Part shown: in pieces, positions 63,001 through 64,000 of the stretch
How positions within the stretch are numbered: the stretch's first letter is position 1
How the letters are laid out: each line of letters opens with the position of its first letter
IMG/VR virus record: IMGVR_UViG_3300043420_000984
Span: 27,487 to 91,486 of that record
Length of the DNA stretch: 64,000 bases
Strand: one strand, 5' to 3'
DNA from: a virus
The notes under the pieces: model-generated
Told to the model about the DNA's origin: nothing
Seen by the model: the letters and a program-made list of their open reading frames with translations, nothing else
Database searches by the model: none
Program-made: the position numbers and the translations under genes

Positions 63001-64000
63001 GATAGGACTATCACAGCGATAATCCAACTAGTTGAAGAAAACAATAATCTAGATTTGGTTGAAAGTGAACTCTTCAAAACAACCACACCAGGAGTAGATG
63101 AAATCAACAGAAACAGAATTGATGTATTCCTAGATACTTCAGAATTTGTTTCTGTTATCTCTGGCAGGGTAGAGGATGTAATTTCTAACTCTATTATTAC
63201 AACTGGAAGACAAATTACATCAACTATAATCCATGAAATTGATAATACATCTCTATCTAACATCAATTACTTTGAAGTTGGTGCATATCTTGATATTGAT
63301 TTGGATCCTACCGACAACATTGTTTATATCCCAAACACTTACAAGTTTAAAACAAATGGTTATCTGTTAGTTGGTAATGAGGTAGTAAGATACTATAAGA
63401 AACTATCTGATCGTTTCTTAACTGTTCAGAGAGGTCAGAATAATACCATTGCACAATTCTGGCCAGCGGGAACTTTCTTGCGTCAAATCCCAGATCCAGT
63501 ATCTTTAGCATTCGCTGGTGTATCTGTAATTGAATCCGACAGTAAAACAGTCGGTATATCGGAAGTTAGACTTTCAGAAAGAGGAAAGAGATTACAAATC
63601 TTACAAAATGCATCTCTGAATACTGTTACAAAAAATATCGCAACTGTCATTGAACCAACACTAAATGTTGAATCGATATCCAGTGTCACATTTAATAAAG
63701 TTACTAAGTTAGAACCATCTTTTGATGTTGTTCCTATTGCATCTATCACGAGAGGAGAATCTAGAGTTTTTGAAATTTTCCAAATAGTAACTTCTGAATT
63801 TGTTGTCAGAACTGTTACAAAAAATATCGCAACTGTCATTGAACCAACACTAAATGTTGAATCGATATCCAGTGTGACATTTAATAAAGTTACTAAGTTA
63901 GAACCACCTTTTGATGTTGTTCCTATTGCATCTATCACAAGAGGAGAATCTAGAGTTTTCGAAATTTTACAAATAGTAACTTCTGAATTTGTTGTCAGAA
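54082..64000 (+). CDS. Giant virion structural protein with YHYH domain (>3306 aa, 3' end outside window)
   Basis: Starts 4 bases after gp6; the frame is open to the window end. The N-terminus (STLVESQLPEFISTEYELFG, KFLQKYYE) and KNIQKFYKTKGTDSSIKFIF are typical of the giant protein that follows gp6 in cyanomyoviruses. A YHYH domain lies at about residues 750-880 (GFAYDGNPIYGPYGYEN, VTPDYPEGVYAYFLT). Many beta repeats of the type 'GGSGSGATATITVS' follow, and two 'HLRFGGN'-type segments near residues 2100 and 2280 (the second after KCRRDLGYLIDAVVY). The last part enters a 189-bp tandem repeat. Probably a baseplate-attached fibre or wedge extension; its exact role is unknown. Confidence 0.85.
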   Translation, partial: MAAKTKRISTLVESQLPEFISTEYELFGKFLQKYYEAQEVQGGPLDIISNIQKYSDIDFYEKNLLKQNDELAVGITATDNIIVLNDASSFPEKNGYVRIQDEIIFYAYRTDTTLEECSRGVSGNTTLGDLYSESDFKSTSAAPHVAGHKVHNVSNLFLYAFIKSFENQYLGSFPEKYLKGDVDKRTLIKNIQKFYKTKGTDSSIKFIFNTIVAKDINNKPSVYNPKDFTYKSSNSDWVNIYALKVKVISGDPKNLIGLKIVQNPTDEYDYASATVDNVFPDGTIDGERIWNIVLAPETVNGSFAISTKTRLEKDLSSTETTGGRVDAFSTIGWEPVGEILIEEEVITFEDKNATQFYIKNRGPVPVEHKQGSSIYKPVIIDGSGIKLLTLGVVYNLLPSTKNPYSSPGDKIQVSNPGFETSNQKIVKTGTNNPRWILNQGNPIISPTNTSVQNSLNQVKSDVSGIFEDDQYYYIASSSYPSYKILDGSTVTQNVQDQKLLKIIRKESTRTTEIYQSSKRDVGILVNGVPIYGFRDTESIRYGKLEEIRVNTRGRGYNNPPFVLINGQPNKARSFLSGQVLDRIVVTTNEIFLKEPDITVTSGFGAEVRAVVTKGEITSLVIDDPGKFYSSPPLVQIRDNAGQGRFANFTAVVDINGKIIDFIKVSGGNFYTQENVVVDIIPVGSDATAIPVLKEWNFNRFEKYKNNLDDQYGFLFENYNRLLEYGYGHVGNPKALRVLLNDNLSNSGVAPQNPSHSPVIGFAYDGNPIYGPYGYENGLDSSSPIVRMTSSYVLNANRQDRQDRPPISRYPIGSFVNDYTYKHSSGSLDKNNGRFCVTPDYPEGVYAYFLTIDSSQNPVFPYFIGENFYSLPVDSNYNSNINQNDLPKNAKRFFVPGMPGNGGGLIAKINEVRSGSVDRISIDSSSDNFSVNSKIYFDNKGTEGFDVESIVSSVKGKNVNYLESKEDKVVKLTTIQNAYLFTDDVLRQPASGASGQIVGTVQNDNEIVLRNVIGTFNNTGTFSADIKTFIILLDQDSSYTEGAVLSLTDGLNPPIATAEVLESTGRQNTVTIKVLTGVWIVDDDYFLQSSNLFNTAGSKIITLTSLSDNLEPFEVNQNVALIETDSPHGLGVGDRVTVSISPDDSTKTKNYYIRKRLYQSVKFKEPSNSTVIDYTGIGRFQILNGGADYTPGVYTNVPLTGGSGSGATATITVSDEGVVSQLQIQDGGSNYEKADFVGVDDQELQRSGASLSSSRLTLYIDHVGVSLESSVFPLKTTIGFAEGDLVKVGQEIIEITSINGDRISVLRGIENTIPVDHFDGQSVTLYKPKYNFPDNYRISTNSGSGFIQSYNPDTQEAVIVYEYSTQLLTAEKIELRTTFFDVSSPQSRLVRIQEIQDINFKFEFSEDNVEFTPNPTINIQEYYRYLFDTSHPSLTGVYFDLSPSKSFNLETTEKIESTILPGNPGSFTDLKFGFGARLANNNYNNRVGTDFANFYYFDRNGIVNSDGSYLRIIDDPLQGTKRVSYVTPNRFVYHLSSVPLWDGSGDISYTTNGQFAVGKINSVNITNFGSNYKKVPVILGCSPNSNFEGKANVIFDENIKKIVGVEITELGSNYVNPKVIITDGDGVDASFKVVARGGKLFSITVENPGRGYTYAPKIKIIEGELKAYVESDTIGIPLSVTIVRNGGSFHLDKTVSSNYTTNYTVSLKDFTGDFQSGEVVTQEINNVEVLRARVSEWRIGSNLLKLENIQGTIREGLLIKGRISRTEGTVKSIFVTNFTNNITSFYDNLGYYTSDRGRLGVSNQRLTDSFFYQDYSYVVKSKTPIEQWRDLIKSTTHPSGFKLFGQVDVESSGNNVMPEVKPDQKASRFSIIQLWDPEKNKITVENTRRTVTQTVQKVENTRVRKGIGSAATSEFNFNETRAFTFTLAAPLDGYYDSDGRLQGTTVFQVLDDNGTPFNPISAESLIVTLDGILQEPNVAYTVEDDKIIFSQPPLGPGIKQTGDNLSDVTSYKGVTFYGKCFYFRDSQYNTRYLRKIRNIFQRNGRWIDASNQLERNKQFIIEESIGYGREKYPNLQWNTKLEDYKEIVEFFLDAYNHDLRFGGNSKTVDYTNIFAKSREYQFSLKNKSETLDIIKYATKLTSLSIRNWDIVETTVSYLQGSDKINVVDSDRLAVGMYVSSGRAFPSDTRIISIDSNTQVTVSKQALVNSGGGGGAPTSATFYMSGINSGTFYDASNLIIANKEYLQEEISEYIYDNYNLPQNDKAKCRRDLGYLIDAVVYHLRFGGNRRVVEFAQLYYTNVGYPYGEELTYINRTPEETTAAIDAWTKLQEKMILAMRNSLGAGTYTQIAPFTDNTVSTDTQFPYCVEVASSITEMINIVKEIIDRGTGIVEITEVNPNKSGFWTNTLSYSNYNIIDDPLIYDQECDDVVSSVNSLYENLNNIVNSNPVIRTTPDYIDGETTTFDLYWENGDPVITEEDEDLFLTINAVLQKPKYNEFYPGPDAYYIDRNFVPNKIVFDVAPIWDQDFGARTIGEATAVEKVVGIGVGNYKRLTIDYDLVDGKRTGPFLILDLEDLTVENIEEPDYMFVFVDGVLQRENYSYTVSGPNIYFTVPLVEQNKVDIRYLYGRNVGQILRIYDFDPDGLFAKSSVSIEVTSGLSNLLSYSWLGGDFGRPIHAFQFNPDGTFNMIGSVKNLKGVGNTLTFDCSGNKSEILPGVDVYFASAGKYTSLNTSISITSGIINYETDEDGRTILEDNESWKGTFYKWRYKNPFINISNGDKIRLEGQNKFRTIKQIPRKATSKEERLQNQVSNNFYSAVEIERYNGITRGEGLSVVAIVENGVVVDLQWNQRNYDPITQPTAYQYFTPPVLHFIPKNGNGGGAKANVLVSKGQVISVDLINGGSGYTEPPQVVVARRFDVLDDKDIGVSVINAGLNLEITGFTMTSSSRIDTAGNQVPGINTFVSIIFDSPIDSDRTITAIIQLVEENNNLDLVESELFKTTTPGVDEINRNRIDVFLDTSEFVSVISGRVEDVISNSIITTGRQITSTIIHEIDNTSLSNINYFEVGAYLDIDLDPTDNIVYIPNTYKFKTNGYLLVGNEVVRYYKKLSDRFLTVQRGQNNTIAQFWPAGTFLRQIPDPVSLAFAGVSVIESDSKTVGISEVRLSERGKRLQILQNASLNTVTKNIATVIEPTLNVESISSVTFNKVTKLEPSFDVVPIASITRGESRVFEIFQIVTSEFVVRTVTKNIATVIEPTLNVESISSVTFNKVTKLEPPFDVVPIASITRGESRVFEILQIVTSEFVVR
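63622..64000 (+). repeat. 189-bp tandem repeat within the giant gene
   Basis: The unit beginning ACTGTTACAAAAAATATCGC (63622) recurs at 63811 with only a few substitutions, and a third unit would start at the window edge. It encodes 63-residue repeats (TVTKNIATVIEPTLNVESIS and so on), in frame. Confidence 0.9.

Noticed and set aside
54082-64000. Several minus-strand ORFs opposite the giant gene, including the 151-aa one at 63483-63938
   Set aside because: Low-complexity hydrophobic shadows; the 151-aa one merely reflects the tandem repeat.

Overview
The window looks like part of the genome of a T4-like cyanophage (a contractile-tailed myovirus of marine or freshwater Synechococcus/Prochlorococcus). 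The basis is a baseplate block with PAAR spike tip, gp25 and gp6 followed by a giant structural gene with a YHYH domain, several tail-collar fibre proteins, T4-type late promoters (NATAAATA), four small 2OG-Fe(II) oxygenases, and long runs of small ATGA-overlapping genes. All supported genes lie on the + strand. No tRNA, rRNA, CRISPR array, integrase, capsid, terminase or polymerase gene was seen, so this is a slice of a larger genome. Both window edges cut long structural genes.

Layout. (1) 1-14349: tail fibre/adhesin module. It holds a partial beta-rich structural protein, three collar-domain proteins, and three modular adhesins that share Ig-like repeats and a nearly identical C-terminus on different N-terminal heads. 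(2) 14355-18317: three 2OG-Fe(II) oxygenases, a protein with a tail-fibre-assembly-chaperone-like motif, and two unknown proteins. These probably form one unit with the fibre genes. (3) 18355-23941: an SF2 helicase, small proteins, a possible nuclease overlapping a DNA adenine methyltransferase (a restriction-modification-like pair), and an unknown 363-aa protein behind a consensus sigma70 promoter. (4) 24025-40658: about 55 small genes, mostly unknown, in short operons. Recognisable ones are an AbrB-type protein, an SPFH-like membrane protein, a DRB0094-type RNA ligase, a leucine-rich-variant repeat protein, an HNH/NUMOD3 homing endonuclease, a fourth 2OG oxygenase and a thioredoxin-like protein. 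(5) 40659-50013: a run of mostly single-gene transcription units. Each has its own -10 element and a conserved short leader, often with a hairpin terminator in front. The region is GC-richer towards its right end. It carries duplicated and shuffled gene pairs (ArdA-like, KTSC, two others), an orphan HicA-like gene, seven copies of a GCCGCGGC-core palindrome, paired inverted DnaA-box-like sequences beside an AT-rich stretch, and three consecutive perfect hairpins. (6) 50172-64000: an HNH endonuclease, then the late baseplate module (coiled-coil protein, PAAR, small basic protein, gp25, gp6) and a structural ORF of more than 3300 codons that ends at the window edge inside a 189-bp tandem repeat.

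How it works together. The two ends build the baseplate and host-recognition apparatus. The middle looks like the early/accessory takeover region: many tiny acidic proteins expressed from host-like -10 promoters, with DNA-protection functions (ArdA-like decoys, methyltransferase), RNA repair (ligase) and redox/hydroxylation enzymes. The most unusual signal is the punctuation: a dispersed intergenic cassette (an 'AACTGGCACAGG'-like box, a hairpin, then a -10) recurs more than 20 times and makes most accessory genes separate promoter-gene modules.
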